DNA of 29,204 nt, from positions 1 to 29,204 of the forward strand of contig CANRPL010000008.1 in NCBI GenBank assembly GCA_947632495.1. Reading direction: 5' to 3'. The position numbers and the translations under genes are program-made. The stretch is from an uncultured Bacilli bacterium. Its GTDB lineage: Bacteria > Bacillota_I > Bacilli_A > RF39 > UBA660. Shown here piece by piece: positions 1-8,804 of this stretch. A model generated the notes under the pieces. That model was not told the DNA's origin. It saw only the letters and a list, made by a program, of their open reading frames with translations, and searched no databases. How positions within the stretch are numbered: position 1 is the stretch's first letter; every line of letters starts with the position of its first letter.

Positions 1-170
1 AACCAGGCTATATAACTAATATCTATAAGGATGGTATTGGTGTTAGTACTGGTGATGGAGAAGTTATTTTAACAGTTATTCAACCTGAAGGTAAAAAGAA
101 AATGCCGGTTAGTGCCTATTTAAATGGTATCGCTAATAAAAAAGAATTATTAAATAAAAAGTTAGGATAG
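1..170 (+). CDS. fmt: Methionyl-tRNA formyltransferase, C-terminal end (partial)
   Basis: Frame 3 is open from the window edge to TAG at 168-170 and gives the last 55 residues of a protein. They contain STGDGEVILTVIQPEGKKKM and end in NKKLG. This matches the C-terminal OB-fold domain of methionyl-tRNA formyltransferase, where a TGDG..L.I...QP.GKK.M pattern is typical. Fmt formylates initiator Met-tRNA using 10-formyl-tetrahydrofolate. The catalytic N-terminal domain lies outside the window, so activity cannot be judged. The next gene starts 5 bases after the stop, which suggests co-transcription. Confidence 0.8.
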   Translation, partial: PGYITNIYKDGIGVSTGDGEVILTVIQPEGKKKMPVSAYLNGIANKKELLNKKLG

Positions 171-175
171 ATATT

Positions 176-901
176 ATGAAAGAAGTTATAACTTTTATTA
201 AGAATGTATGGAAAAATAAACGTCAAAGAGCTTTATTGAGCCTCTTTTTATGGTTTATCTTTTTCGTTATTGTCTTTGCTTTAGTTGGTGGACCAGTTAA
301 TATTGATGAAGAGTATCGTCGCCGTTTAACGGATGAAGAATCAGAGGTATCTAATTCACCGATTGAAAATTTTGCTAATATGGATAACTACGAATTCAAT
401 TATTTAATAACTATAATTAATAATGGCGTTAGTAATAATCAAATTATAACGGGTACTTATTATAAAGGTGGTTATTTCTTTACACTTAATGGCGTAAAAT
501 ATTATATCAAGGATAACTTATATAAAGTTGATGATCTTAATAAAACATTAAACTTATTTAAAGATGATGATCCTAACAATATTTTAAATATTATCGACGT
601 TCAACTTTTTACTAAAGAAAAACTATTGCCGATGTTAAAAGATGGTGAATATGGTTCTTCAACAACATATAAAGATAAGTCGGTTGTAACTAATTATACG
701 TATGAAATAAATAATCATATAATAAATTTAGAAACGAATGAATATGAACATATCATCAATAGTATTGAAATCGATTTAACAGATTATTATGACAAAAAGT
801 ATTCAGAAGTTAAGGTGACAATTTCCTATAAAAATATTAATAATATTGTCGATTATAAAACCGATTATACGGATTATCAGATAGTCAAAGAGGGTGCTTA
901 A
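176..901 (+). CDS. Membrane-anchored protein of unknown function
   Basis: I do not recognise this 241-residue protein. A basic N-terminus (KNVWKNKRQR) is followed by one hydrophobic segment at about residues 19-39, then an acidic, Asn/Tyr/Asp-rich domain of about 200 residues with no cysteines. This topology predicts a single-pass protein with its C-terminal domain outside the membrane. An AGGA site about 9 bases before ATG supports the start. The stop codon at 899-901 directly abuts the ATG of murE1, so the two are probably translationally coupled. Its position between fmt and two peptidoglycan ligase genes hints at an envelope role, but that is inference from context only. Confidence 0.75.
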   Translation: MKEVITFIKNVWKNKRQRALLSLFLWFIFFVIVFALVGGPVNIDEEYRRRLTDEESEVSNSPIENFANMDNYEFNYLITIINNGVSNNQIITGTYYKGGYFFTLNGVKYYIKDNLYKVDDLNKTLNLFKDDDPNNILNIIDVQLFTKEKLLPMLKDGEYGSSTTYKDKSVVTNYTYEINNHIINLETNEYEHIINSIEIDLTDYYDKKYSEVKVTISYKNINNIVDYKTDYTDYQIVKEGA

Positions 902-2269
902 ATGATAAATATTAAGTCGGATTCCCGAAAGATAAAACCAGGGGATATTTTTGTGGCCTTAAGAGGAATCAGTAGTGATGGTCACGATTATGTCGAGCAA
1001 GCTATTAAAAATGGCGCTAGTAAGGTCGTAGTTGAAGAGGGAAGCTATAGTGTAGAAACAGAAGTAGTATCTAATACACGCGAATACTTAGATAAATATC
1101 TGGAAGAACATTATCATTATCTTGTCGATGAGATGACAATTATTGGTATTACAGGAACTAATGGTAAGACGACGAGCGCTTTTCTTACTTATGAAGCTTT
1201 AAACCTTCTTGGCTATAAATGTGCCTATTTAGGTACGGTTGGTTTTTATCTTGAAGATAAAGTTCGTGATTTACCTAATACTAATTGTGATATTTGTGAT
1301 ACCTATGAAATGTTAAGTGAAGCTTATGATCAAGGGTATCGTTATGTCGCTATGGAAGTTAGTAGTCAAGGTATTGCCTATGGACGTATTGTGACTTTAA
1401 GTTTTGATTATACGGTCTTTACTAATTTAACAATGGAACATTTAGATTATCATAAGACGATGGAAAATTATGCTTTAGCGAAACAACAATTGTTTAAGCA
1501 GATGAAAAAACATGGTTTAGGTATTGTTAATGATGATGATAGTTATGCTTTCTATTATAAAATTGGTAATTATACGACATATGGCTTTAATCGTGGAAAT
1601 TATCAAGTTACCGATTATGAATTAACCTCTCATGGTATGACTTTTACTATTAACAATAACTTGACATTGTCATCAAAACTACTTGGAAAATATAATATTT
1701 ATAATCTTCTTGTCGTCTATGTTTTGTTATCTAAAATTGGTATTGCTTCTGATAAAATTAAAGATGTCTTCACTAAATTAGATCCACCTAATGGTCGTAT
1801 GGATATTATCAAAGATGAAACCAATACCATCGTTATTGATTATGCTCATACTCCTGATGCGATGGAAAATTTATTCGCTGCGATTAAGGAAATTGATTAT
1901 CAACATCTATATATTGTCTTTGGATGTACGGGAAGTCGTGATCGAGAGAAGAGACCTATCATGACAGCTCTAGCGTTAAATATGGCTGATTTTGCCTTTA
2001 TTACTAGTGATGATCTACATGATGAAGACTTTAAACAAATTATTGATGATATGTTAAAAGATAATACAAAGACTAATTATTTAGTTATTGAAGATCGCTT
2101 TATAGCCGTTCAAAAAGCCATGGAAAGACTTAAACAAAATGACATTTTACTTATTTTAGGTAAGGGTCATGAAGAATATATTATCGTTAAAGATAAAAAG
2201 ATACCATATAATGATCGCAAAGCGGTTTTACAGATTATAGCTGATAAGCAAAAGGTATCAATTAACTAG
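902..2269 (+). CDS. MurE-type Mur ligase paralogue 1 (divergent specificity loop)
   Basis: 455 residues in the Mur ligase order: MurE-type N-terminal domain (SDSRKIKPGDIFVALRG), central ATPase domain with P-loop TGTNGKTT at 84-91, EVSSQG, FTNLTMEHLDYHKT and the AK pair before QLF (site of the carbamylated lysine), and C-terminal domain with IDYAHTPDAM, GSRDREKRP and GKGHE. MurE ligases add the third stem amino acid to UDP-MurNAc-L-Ala-D-Glu in the cytosol. Two substrate regions are abnormal. The usual NTTP segment reads NTNCDICD. The DNPR-type loop that binds the incoming diamino acid is DDLHDED at 370-376. The protein also lacks about 20 residues at the N-terminus compared with Bacillus MurE. 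The ATP machinery looks intact, so it is probably an active ligase with a different amino acid or acceptor. GAGGGTG precedes the ATG. Confidence 0.85.
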   Translation: MINIKSDSRKIKPGDIFVALRGISSDGHDYVEQAIKNGASKVVVEEGSYSVETEVVSNTREYLDKYLEEHYHYLVDEMTIIGITGTNGKTTSAFLTYEALNLLGYKCAYLGTVGFYLEDKVRDLPNTNCDICDTYEMLSEAYDQGYRYVAMEVSSQGIAYGRIVTLSFDYTVFTNLTMEHLDYHKTMENYALAKQQLFKQMKKHGLGIVNDDDSYAFYYKIGNYTTYGFNRGNYQVTDYELTSHGMTFTINNNLTLSSKLLGKYNIYNLLVVYVLLSKIGIASDKIKDVFTKLDPPNGRMDIIKDETNTIVIDYAHTPDAMENLFAAIKEIDYQHLYIVFGCTGSRDREKRPIMTALALNMADFAFITSDDLHDEDFKQIIDDMLKDNTKTNYLVIEDRFIAVQKAMERLKQNDILLILGKGHEEYIIVKDKKIPYNDRKAVLQIIADKQKVSIN

Positions 2270-2319
2270 TTACAAAAGCACTTTGATATATTTTACATAA
2301 AATATATTGAGGTGTTTTT

Positions 2320-3615
2320 ATGTTACAAGATGATTCACGAAAAGTTCGTGAGGGGGATACTTTTATAGCTTTAAAAGGTTATCTAGAAGATGGACATAAA
2401 TATATAGAAGACGCCATCAAAAGAGGCGCCAAAATGATTATTGCCGAAAGAGGTAAATACACAGTACCTACAATGATTGTCGATAACACTAATGCTTATT
2501 TAGATAAGTATTTTAAAATTAACAATATTGATATCAAAATAATTGGCGTCACCGGTACTAATGGAAAAACAACAACCTGTTATCTTCTATATCAATTGTT
2601 AAATGCTTTAGGTTGTAAAGCGGCCTATATTGGAACGTTAGGTTATATTGTTGATGATATAACGAGATGTTTAAATAATACGACGCCGGGAAAATTAGAG
2701 ATATATAATTTGCTTTTAGAAAGCTATAACCATAATTGTGAATATGTAGTTATGGAAGTTAGTAGTCAAGCTTTAGATCAAAATCGTGTTGATTATCTAG
2801 AGTTTGATTATGCTCTTTTTACTAATTTAACTAGAGATCATTTAGATTACCATAAGACGGTGGAAAAATATGTAGAAGCTAAACAAAAACTATTTTATTT
2901 ACTTAAAGATGATGGCGTCAGTTTAATTAATAATGACGATCCATATGCTTCAGCATTTAAGATAAAGAATTATAAAACATATGGTTTTTCTAACAGTGAT
3001 TATATGATTGATCAAGATGACTATATCAATGGTAATAAGTATGTAATTCCACTACTAGGCCATTTTAATAAATACAATTTTTTAGCGGCGATAAGTGTCC
3101 TATATGAGATAGGTTATCAATATGCTGATATATACCCGCTCGTATCGAAATTAAAAGAGCCAAGTGGTAGAATGGAAATTATTAATCATCAGAATAATAA
3201 AATTATTATTGATTATGCGCATACACCCGATGCGATGGTTAATATTATTAATGCTAGTCGTAAACTTACTTCGGGGAAAATTATTACAATTATCGGATGT
3301 GGTGGTAATCGTGATCATGGCAAGCGTCCAATGATGGGGATGATTGCGACTGATAATTCTGATTATGTCATTTTTACTAGTGACAATCCTCGCTTTGAAG
3401 ATCCTTTAGCGATATTGGATGACATGACTAAAGGACTTGACAAAAAGAATTATGAAATAGAGTCAAATCGCGAAAATGCGATTAAAAAGGGTATACAATT
3501 ATTAACTAATGATGATATACTATTGGTACTGGGAAAGGGGCATGAAAAATACCAAATCATTGGTGATACAAAAATTCCTTTCGATGATAAAAAAATTGTA
3601 TTAGATAACATTTAG
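2320..3615 (+). CDS. murE: UDP-N-acetylmuramoyl-tripeptide synthetase MurE (paralogue 2)
   Basis: 431 residues, with P-loop TGTNGKTT at 78-85, NNTTPGK, EVSSQAL, FTNLTRDHLDYHKT, IDYAHTPDAM, GCGGNRDHGKRP, SDNPRFEDP at 354-362 and GKGHEKYQIIG. This is the more canonical of the two paralogues. The DNPR motif is the form that binds meso-diaminopimelate in characterised MurE enzymes, so this copy is the better candidate for mDAP addition at position 3. The start ATG at 2320 has GAGGTG 5 bases upstream. The N-terminal UDP-binding part is shortened as in paralogue 1, beginning almost at the DSRKVREGD motif. It lies 50 bases after paralogue 1 and 10 bases before mraY, in the same operon. Confidence 0.92.
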   Translation: MLQDDSRKVREGDTFIALKGYLEDGHKYIEDAIKRGAKMIIAERGKYTVPTMIVDNTNAYLDKYFKINNIDIKIIGVTGTNGKTTTCYLLYQLLNALGCKAAYIGTLGYIVDDITRCLNNTTPGKLEIYNLLLESYNHNCEYVVMEVSSQALDQNRVDYLEFDYALFTNLTRDHLDYHKTVEKYVEAKQKLFYLLKDDGVSLINNDDPYASAFKIKNYKTYGFSNSDYMIDQDDYINGNKYVIPLLGHFNKYNFLAAISVLYEIGYQYADIYPLVSKLKEPSGRMEIINHQNNKIIIDYAHTPDAMVNIINASRKLTSGKIITIIGCGGNRDHGKRPMMGMIATDNSDYVIFTSDNPRFEDPLAILDDMTKGLDKKNYEIESNRENAIKKGIQLLTNDDILLVLGKGHEKYQIIGDTKIPFDDKKIVLDNI

Positions 3616-3625
3616 GAGTGGAAAT

Positions 3626-4615
3626 ATGTTAATTTTAGCTAAAGCGGTATTATCCATGATGATCGGTTTTATTATATCCGTCATTTTTGGAATAATCTTA
3701 ATACCATTATTAAAAAAAATAAATGTTAAACAAAAAGTTAGTACTTATTTGGAGAAGAGACATCATGATAAAGATGGAACTCCAACAATGGGGGGACTCA
3801 TCTTTATTATTCCAACTATTTTAACGACGATTATTCTTCTTTTTATGGGAAAGCTAGAGATGTCTCATAATTTAGGTATCGTCATGTTTGTCTTTGTCGC
3901 ATACGCCATCCTAGGCTTTCTTGATGATTACTTGATTATTAGAAGAGGTAATAATTTAGGCTTAACAGAGTTTCAAAAACTTTTGGGACAGATTGTTATT
4001 GCATTAGTTTTCTTTTATATCTTTATGAAATCTGGAGCCAATCCAACAATCGATATTACTAGTCTTGGTATTAAAATTAATATGGGATGGTTTTATGGCG
4101 TCTTTCTTTTATTCGTTTTAGTAGCTAGTAGTAATGCAGTTAATATTACAGATGGTTTGGATGGACTGGCTGGTGGATTATCATTAATAGCCTTTTTAGC
4201 TTTAGGTTTAATTAGTTGGAATTCTAAAATAGCCGGTGGTAGTGATATAGCAATATTCTGCTTTATCCTTTTTGGAACATTATTAGGTTTCTTACTATTT
4301 AATACATATCCTGCTAAAGTGTTTATGGGAGATACTGGTTCTTTATCTTTAGGAGCAACTTTGGCTAGCGTTGCTTTAATTACCAAACATGAGGTTACTT
4401 TTATTGTTATTATGGGCGTTTTTATCTTTGAAACACTCGTATGTATTATTCAAACTGTCAGTATGGTCTGGTTTCATCACAAGGTCTTTCTGATGACGCC
4501 TTTCCATCATCATCTTGAAAAACTAGGCTGGGAAGAACGAGATATTGTTAAATTCTTCTGGGTAATTGGTCTAATCTTAAGTATGGGAGCCATTATCTTC
4601 GGTGTATGGATTTAA
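3626..4615 (+). CDS. mraY: Phospho-N-acetylmuramoyl-pentapeptide-transferase
   Basis: 329-residue polytopic membrane enzyme. It transfers phospho-MurNAc-pentapeptide from UDP to undecaprenyl phosphate at the inner face of the membrane, giving lipid I. Family motifs are all visible: DGTPTMGGL near the first cytoplasmic loop, FLDDYLIIRRGNNLGLTEFQK with the catalytic aspartate pair, NAVNITDGLDGLAGG, FMGDTGSLSLGA, and the histidine-rich loop TPFHHHLEKLGW. About ten hydrophobic segments are spread over the length, as usual. AGGAGTGG precedes the ATG, 10 bases after murE2. A terminator follows, so it closes the wall-precursor operon; murF, murD and murG are not in the window. Confidence 0.97.
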   Translation: MLILAKAVLSMMIGFIISVIFGIILIPLLKKINVKQKVSTYLEKRHHDKDGTPTMGGLIFIIPTILTTIILLFMGKLEMSHNLGIVMFVFVAYAILGFLDDYLIIRRGNNLGLTEFQKLLGQIVIALVFFYIFMKSGANPTIDITSLGIKINMGWFYGVFLLFVLVASSNAVNITDGLDGLAGGLSLIAFLALGLISWNSKIAGGSDIAIFCFILFGTLLGFLLFNTYPAKVFMGDTGSLSLGATLASVALITKHEVTFIVIMGVFIFETLVCIIQTVSMVWFHHKVFLMTPFHHHLEKLGWEERDIVKFFWVIGLILSMGAIIFGVWI

Positions 4616-4618
4616 ATT

Positions 4619-4647
4619 AAAGAATGATTTATTTCATTCTTTTTTAT
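4619..4647 (+). terminator. Intrinsic terminator after mraY
   Basis: AAAGAATGA (4619-4627) pairs perfectly with TCATTCTTT (4634-4642) around a 6-base loop and runs into a T-tract. It separates the wall operon from pyk. Confidence 0.85.
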
Positions 4648-4674
4648 TGTAATAAGACACAAATATGGTATAAT
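4647..4674 (+). promoter_or_regulatory. Promoter of the pyk operon
   Basis: TTGTAA at 4647-4652 and TATAAT at 4669-4674 have a 16-base spacer; TGG before the -10 makes it an extended -10. The -35 overlaps the tail of the mraY terminator. The predicted start leaves a leader of only about 14 bases before the pyk ATG. Confidence 0.75.
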
Positions 4675-4694
4675 TAATAATAGGTGAATAGGGT

Positions 4695-6113
4695 ATGTTA
4701 AATAAGACAAAGGTCGTAGCGACTATCGGTCCAGCGACAATTGAAAAAGATCAAATCCGTCGCATGATGGAAAATGGTTTAGACGTTGTTCGTGTTAATA
4801 TGAGTCATGCTGACTATAATTTTTGTCGTGAAGTGGTTAAGAATGTTAATGAGCTTAATGATGAATTAGGTTTAAATGTGGCTTTACTTATGGATTTAAT
4901 GGGCCCTGAAGTACGTATTGGCCGTTTTATGAATGGTCGTGCTCATTTCTATAAAGGAGATAAAGTTAAAGTCTATATGGATGATACTTTGGGTGATAAT
5001 ACCAAGTTCTCTGTCAATTATCCTAATCTTATTAATGAAATAAATTATAATGATACATTGATGGTTAAAGATGGTCAGATGGCTATGGAAGTCGTTGATG
5101 TTCTAACTGACTTCTTTGTCTGTGAAGTCTTAAATGACGCGGTTATTGATGACTGTCAAACTATTAGTATTAAAGGTCGAAAAATAAATTGTCCATATTT
5201 GACAAATAAAGATCAGAGCGATATTGTTATGGCTCATAAATTAAATTTTGATTTTATTGCTCTTTCTTATGTATCAGAAGCAGCAAATGTTTTATCTGTC
5301 AATGATATGTTAATCAATTTAAAGAATAATCATATTGGGTTAATATCTAAAATTGAAACCGAAGATGGGGTCAATAATATAGATGATATTATTCGCGTCA
5401 GTGATGGTATCATGGTTGCTCGTGGGGATTTAGGTGTCGCTATTACTCTAGAACGTATTCCTGGCGTTCAAAAGAAGATTATTAATAAATGTCATGAAGC
5501 CGGTATTGTCAGTATTGTAGCGACAGAGTTATTATCTTCGATGGAACATGCTAGTACGCCAACACGCGCTGAAGTTAGCGACGTTGCGAATGCTGTTTTA
5601 GATGGTGCTGATGCAGTTATGTTATCAGGTGAAACAACGACTGGTAAGTATCCAATTGAGACTTTAAAAATGATGGAAAAGATAATTAATTCAGCCGAAA
5701 TGGACGTTGATTATGCTGATTTTATCACTCGTAGTTCTAATAGTGTTAAAGAAGATATTACGGGTATTATTTCACTTAATGTAGCTGATGCTGCTAATCG
5801 TTTAAAGTGTTGCGCTATTATTGCTCCAACTAATACGGGATATACCGCTCGGATGATGAGTCGCTTCCGTCCTAGTTGTCCGGTTATAGCGGTCAGTCCT
5901 AATGTTGATACTGTCAAATCGTTACAACTTCATTTTGCGGTTACACCAGTTTTGATTGATGAATTAAATTCTTTCGATAAGATAATTGAAGTATCTAAAA
6001 AGTTAACTTTTAAACTTATATCGACGAAAGCCGGAGACAAAATTATTATTACGGGTGGCTATCCATTTAAAGAAATAAAGTATACAAACTTTATGAAAAT
6101 AGAAGAATTATAG
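4695..6113 (+). CDS. pyk: Pyruvate kinase
   Basis: 472 residues, the standard length without the extra C-terminal domain of Bacillus enzymes. It transfers phosphate from phosphoenolpyruvate to ADP at the last step of glycolysis. Visible motifs are KTKVVATIGPA, RVNMSHAD, catalytic lysine K219 in LISKIE, metal-binding E221 and D245 (MVARGDLGV), and PTRAEVSDVANAVLDGADAVMLSGET. Two normally stable motifs deviate. DTKGPEIR reads DLMGPEVR (67-74), losing T and K but keeping the glutamate associated with K+ dependence. ATQMLESM reads ATELLSSM. Catalysis is probably retained, but the residues differ from textbook enzymes. AGGTG lies 8 bases before ATG. The glycosidase gene follows after 10 bases. Confidence 0.93.
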   Translation: MLNKTKVVATIGPATIEKDQIRRMMENGLDVVRVNMSHADYNFCREVVKNVNELNDELGLNVALLMDLMGPEVRIGRFMNGRAHFYKGDKVKVYMDDTLGDNTKFSVNYPNLINEINYNDTLMVKDGQMAMEVVDVLTDFFVCEVLNDAVIDDCQTISIKGRKINCPYLTNKDQSDIVMAHKLNFDFIALSYVSEAANVLSVNDMLINLKNNHIGLISKIETEDGVNNIDDIIRVSDGIMVARGDLGVAITLERIPGVQKKIINKCHEAGIVSIVATELLSSMEHASTPTRAEVSDVANAVLDGADAVMLSGETTTGKYPIETLKMMEKIINSAEMDVDYADFITRSSNSVKEDITGIISLNVADAANRLKCCAIIAPTNTGYTARMMSRFRPSCPVIAVSPNVDTVKSLQLHFAVTPVLIDELNSFDKIIEVSKKLTFKLISTKAGDKIIITGGYPFKEIKYTNFMKIEEL

Positions 6114-6123
6114 GGGTGATTAT

Positions 6124-8538
6124 ATGTACGATTTAGGAGATCAATTTAAGCTAGATTTAAACAAAGCTATGGCTAATCCAGCTAGTATTATTAAAGGAAC
6201 TAAATATCGCATTACCATTTTAACAGAACGTCTTGTCCGACTTGAATATAGTGAAAATGGCGTTTTTGAAGATAGCCCAACGGAGTTAGTTTGGTTTCGT
6301 AATTTTGCTAAACCAGAATTTAATGTTATCAATAAACAAAGAGATTTAATTATTGAAACACAATATTTTTCATTAAGCTATGTTAAAGAAGCACCATTTA
6401 ATAAGAGTAATAATTTGCGTATTGATTTAAAGGGATCAGAAAATGGATGGTACTATAATCATCCTGAAGCGAAAAATTATGGTGCACCAGTACTTCAGAA
6501 GAATGGTGTAAGTGATGATGATCCTGAATATAATATGCGTAGTTTATATTCGGTTGATGGTTATGCTAGTATCGATGATTCAACAACGCCTTTATTAAAC
6601 GCTAGAGGAAACTGTGTAGCGCGTTCTAATAAAGAAATCGACGTCTATGTATTTATGTATGGCAATGATTTTACTCTAGCTTTAAAAGATTATTATTCTA
6701 TTACCGGTTATCCAGCTTTGTTACCTAGATATGCTTTAGGTAACTGGTGGAGCCGTAATGATACATATGATGATGAACGTATTGAAGATTTAATTGAAAA
6801 CTTTGATAACCACCATATTCCAATCTCTGTTTTAATGTTAGATAAAGATTGGCATATTCGTGCCTATAAAGATGATAACCATCTAAAGACTGGTTTTACT
6901 TTTAATGGTAATTTATTTAAAAACCCAGCTAAATTAGTTGAGGAGCTTCATAAAAAACAAATTCGTTTAGGAGTTAATGTATGTCCAGTTGAAGGTTTTT
7001 ATCCAATTGATGCCTTCTATGAAACAGCGGCGAAATATTTACCTAGAGGAGAAGGAAATGTCATTCCATTTAATGTCTTTGATGCTCAAACAATCGATGT
7101 TTATCTAAAAGTATTTATTCACCCACTAGATAATTATGGTATTGATTTCTTCTGGTTAGATTGGTATGATTCAAAACGTCTAAATGAATTAGCGTTACTA
7201 AAACATTATCATTTCTATGATATGAAACGTAACTATAAACGTCGTCCAATGGTATATGGTTATAATGCCCGTGTTGCGGCTCATCGTTATCCTGTTTTAT
7301 ATGCTGGTAAGAGTATTGTAAGCTGGGATACGTTAGCGTCTATACCATATTATAATGGACGTGCTTCTAATATTGGTGTAACTTGGTGGAGTCATGATAT
7401 TGGCGGCTATTTCAATGGTACAGAGGATAATGAATTATATGAACGATATATTCAGCTTGGAACTTATTCACCAATATTAAAATTAAGTGCCGATGCTGGG
7501 AGATTTTATAAACGTGAACCATGGCGTTGGGGTATTCGTACGTATGCTATCGCTACAGAATACTTAAATCTTCGTCACCGTTTAATTCCATATTTATATT
7601 CTGAAGCATATCGTTATCATAAATTTGGATTACCAGTTATTCAACCAGTTTATTATCAGTATCCAGAATTATATGATGATGCTGTTTATCGTAATGAATA
7701 TTATTTTGGTAGTGAATTCTTCATTAGCCCTATTATTACGAAAAAAGACCCATTAATGGATCGTGCTATTCATAAATTCTTCTTGCCAAAAGGAACGTGG
7801 TTTAACTTCCGTACTGGTAAAAAATATTTAGGTGGACGTAAACATATTTCTTTCTTCCGTGATGAGGAATATCCTGCTTATGTTAAAGCCGGGGCTATTA
7901 TTCCAATGGCAACGCACTCTAATATTAACGATACAAGACCTCCTGTAACGATGGAGATTCAAATATTCCCTGGTGAGAGTAATAGTTATCGTCTATATGA
8001 AGATGATGGCTTTAGTGATCTATATCTTCAAGGTTATTCAATTACAACTTTAATTGATTATAATTATTTACCTAATAATTATACGGTTATTATACGTCCG
8101 GTTGAAGGAAAATCTGGTATTATTCCAGATAAACGTAATTATATATTCCGTTTCCGTAATACCCGTAAATCAGATGATGTTCAAGCGTATATAAAATCAG
8201 AACCTACAGAATGTAAGTTATCTGTAGATGGTACTGACTTTATTGTTGAAGTAAGAGATATTCCAACAACGGAACAATTAACTCTAAATTGTAAAGGTAA
8301 AGATATTGAAATCGATGCCATTAGAATTGTCATTGAAGATGTTGAAGAAATCATTAGTGACTTACCTTTACCTACAGCGCAAAAAGACAATATCTATAAT
8401 TTATTAGTTGATAAAAATCTAGAAAAAGATAAAAAACGTATTGAATTACATAAGTTAGCTAAAGGTAAAGAAGCTCTCGATAAAAAATATATTCAACTTT
8501 TCTTACAATTACTAGAATATATGGATCAAGTTAAATAA
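6124..8538 (+). CDS. Glycoside hydrolase family 31 protein (alpha-glucosidase/xylosidase type)
   Basis: 804 residues. An N-terminal beta-sandwich of about 190 residues precedes the (beta/alpha)8 barrel, then C-terminal beta domains. The likely nucleophile is D346 in FFWLDWYDS and the likely acid/base D402 in SWDTL. The WWSHDIGGY motif at 421-429 and the following LGTYSPILKL also fit family 31. No signal peptide is visible, so it is predicted to be cytosolic and to act on imported or stored alpha-glucosides, releasing sugar for glycolysis. The last 70 or so residues are a charged helical tail (KNLEKDKKRIELHKLAKGKE) not typical of the family core. GGGGTGAT before the ATG and a 10-base gap to pyk make a pyk operon member likely. 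The exact substrate cannot be read from sequence. Confidence 0.88.
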   Translation: MYDLGDQFKLDLNKAMANPASIIKGTKYRITILTERLVRLEYSENGVFEDSPTELVWFRNFAKPEFNVINKQRDLIIETQYFSLSYVKEAPFNKSNNLRIDLKGSENGWYYNHPEAKNYGAPVLQKNGVSDDDPEYNMRSLYSVDGYASIDDSTTPLLNARGNCVARSNKEIDVYVFMYGNDFTLALKDYYSITGYPALLPRYALGNWWSRNDTYDDERIEDLIENFDNHHIPISVLMLDKDWHIRAYKDDNHLKTGFTFNGNLFKNPAKLVEELHKKQIRLGVNVCPVEGFYPIDAFYETAAKYLPRGEGNVIPFNVFDAQTIDVYLKVFIHPLDNYGIDFFWLDWYDSKRLNELALLKHYHFYDMKRNYKRRPMVYGYNARVAAHRYPVLYAGKSIVSWDTLASIPYYNGRASNIGVTWWSHDIGGYFNGTEDNELYERYIQLGTYSPILKLSADAGRFYKREPWRWGIRTYAIATEYLNLRHRLIPYLYSEAYRYHKFGLPVIQPVYYQYPELYDDAVYRNEYYFGSEFFISPIITKKDPLMDRAIHKFFLPKGTWFNFRTGKKYLGGRKHISFFRDEEYPAYVKAGAIIPMATHSNINDTRPPVTMEIQIFPGESNSYRLYEDDGFSDLYLQGYSITTLIDYNYLPNNYTVIIRPVEGKSGIIPDKRNYIFRFRNTRKSDDVQAYIKSEPTECKLSVDGTDFIVEVRDIPTTEQLTLNCKGKDIEIDAIRIVIEDVEEIISDLPLPTAQKDNIYNLLVDKNLEKDKKRIELHKLAKGKEALDKKYIQLFLQLLEYMDQVK

Positions 8539-8542
8539 AAGC

Positions 8543-8571
8543 TTGCATATCTTAAATATCTATATTATAAT
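8543..8571 (+). promoter_or_regulatory. Promoter of the T-box/leuS operon
   Basis: TTGCAT at 8543-8548 and TATAAT at 8566-8571 with a 17-base spacer. The predicted start, near 8578, falls just before the T-box stem I sequence. Confidence 0.8.
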
Positions 8572-8577
8572 AGAAAA

Positions 8578-8791
8578 CGTATAGCGATGAAGAAGAGTAG
8601 TAGTAGTAAAGTGTTAATTAGAGAAAAAGTGGCTGGTGAAAACTTTTAATATGATACTATGAACTTACTTTGGAGCTTTTTATATGATAAGTATAAAGCG
8701 TATATCTGCGTTAAAGATTTAAGTGCATAATAAAGTATTATGAAATAGGGTGGTACCACGGTTTTCCGTCCCTATGCATAGTACTTTTTTT
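8578..8791 (+). promoter_or_regulatory. T-box leader, leucine-type, controlling the leuS operon
   Basis: Stem I signature GCGATGAAGAAGAGTAG is at 8584-8600. The specifier region GAACTTACTTTGGAGC (8661-8676) contains CTT at 8664-8666, and TTA is the overlapping alternative; both are leucine codons. The T-box sequence AGGGTGGTACCACG at 8747-8760 would pair with the uncharged tRNA acceptor end. A competing terminator follows. T-box leaders read through when the cognate tRNA is uncharged, so this operon should rise on leucine starvation. The identity agrees with leuS downstream, although a membrane-protein gene comes first. Confidence 0.95.
8733..8791 (+). terminator. T-box conditional terminator
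   Basis: The 5' arm AAGTATTATGAAATAGGG (8733-8750) pairs with CCCTATGCATAGTACTT (8770-8786), followed by a run of T to 8791. The 5' arm and loop include the T-box sequence, so the antiterminator fold excludes this hairpin. Confidence 0.85.
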
Positions 8792-8804
8792 ATTAGGAGG
8801 AATT

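Noticed and set aside
4093..4386. Minus-strand open frame within mraY
   Set aside because: It is the shadow of a strongly conserved membrane enzyme gene, with no binding site or promoter.
8590..8610. AGT repeat (GTAGTAGTAGTA) as a microsatellite
   Set aside because: It falls in the GAAGAGTAGTA segment normal for T-box stem I.
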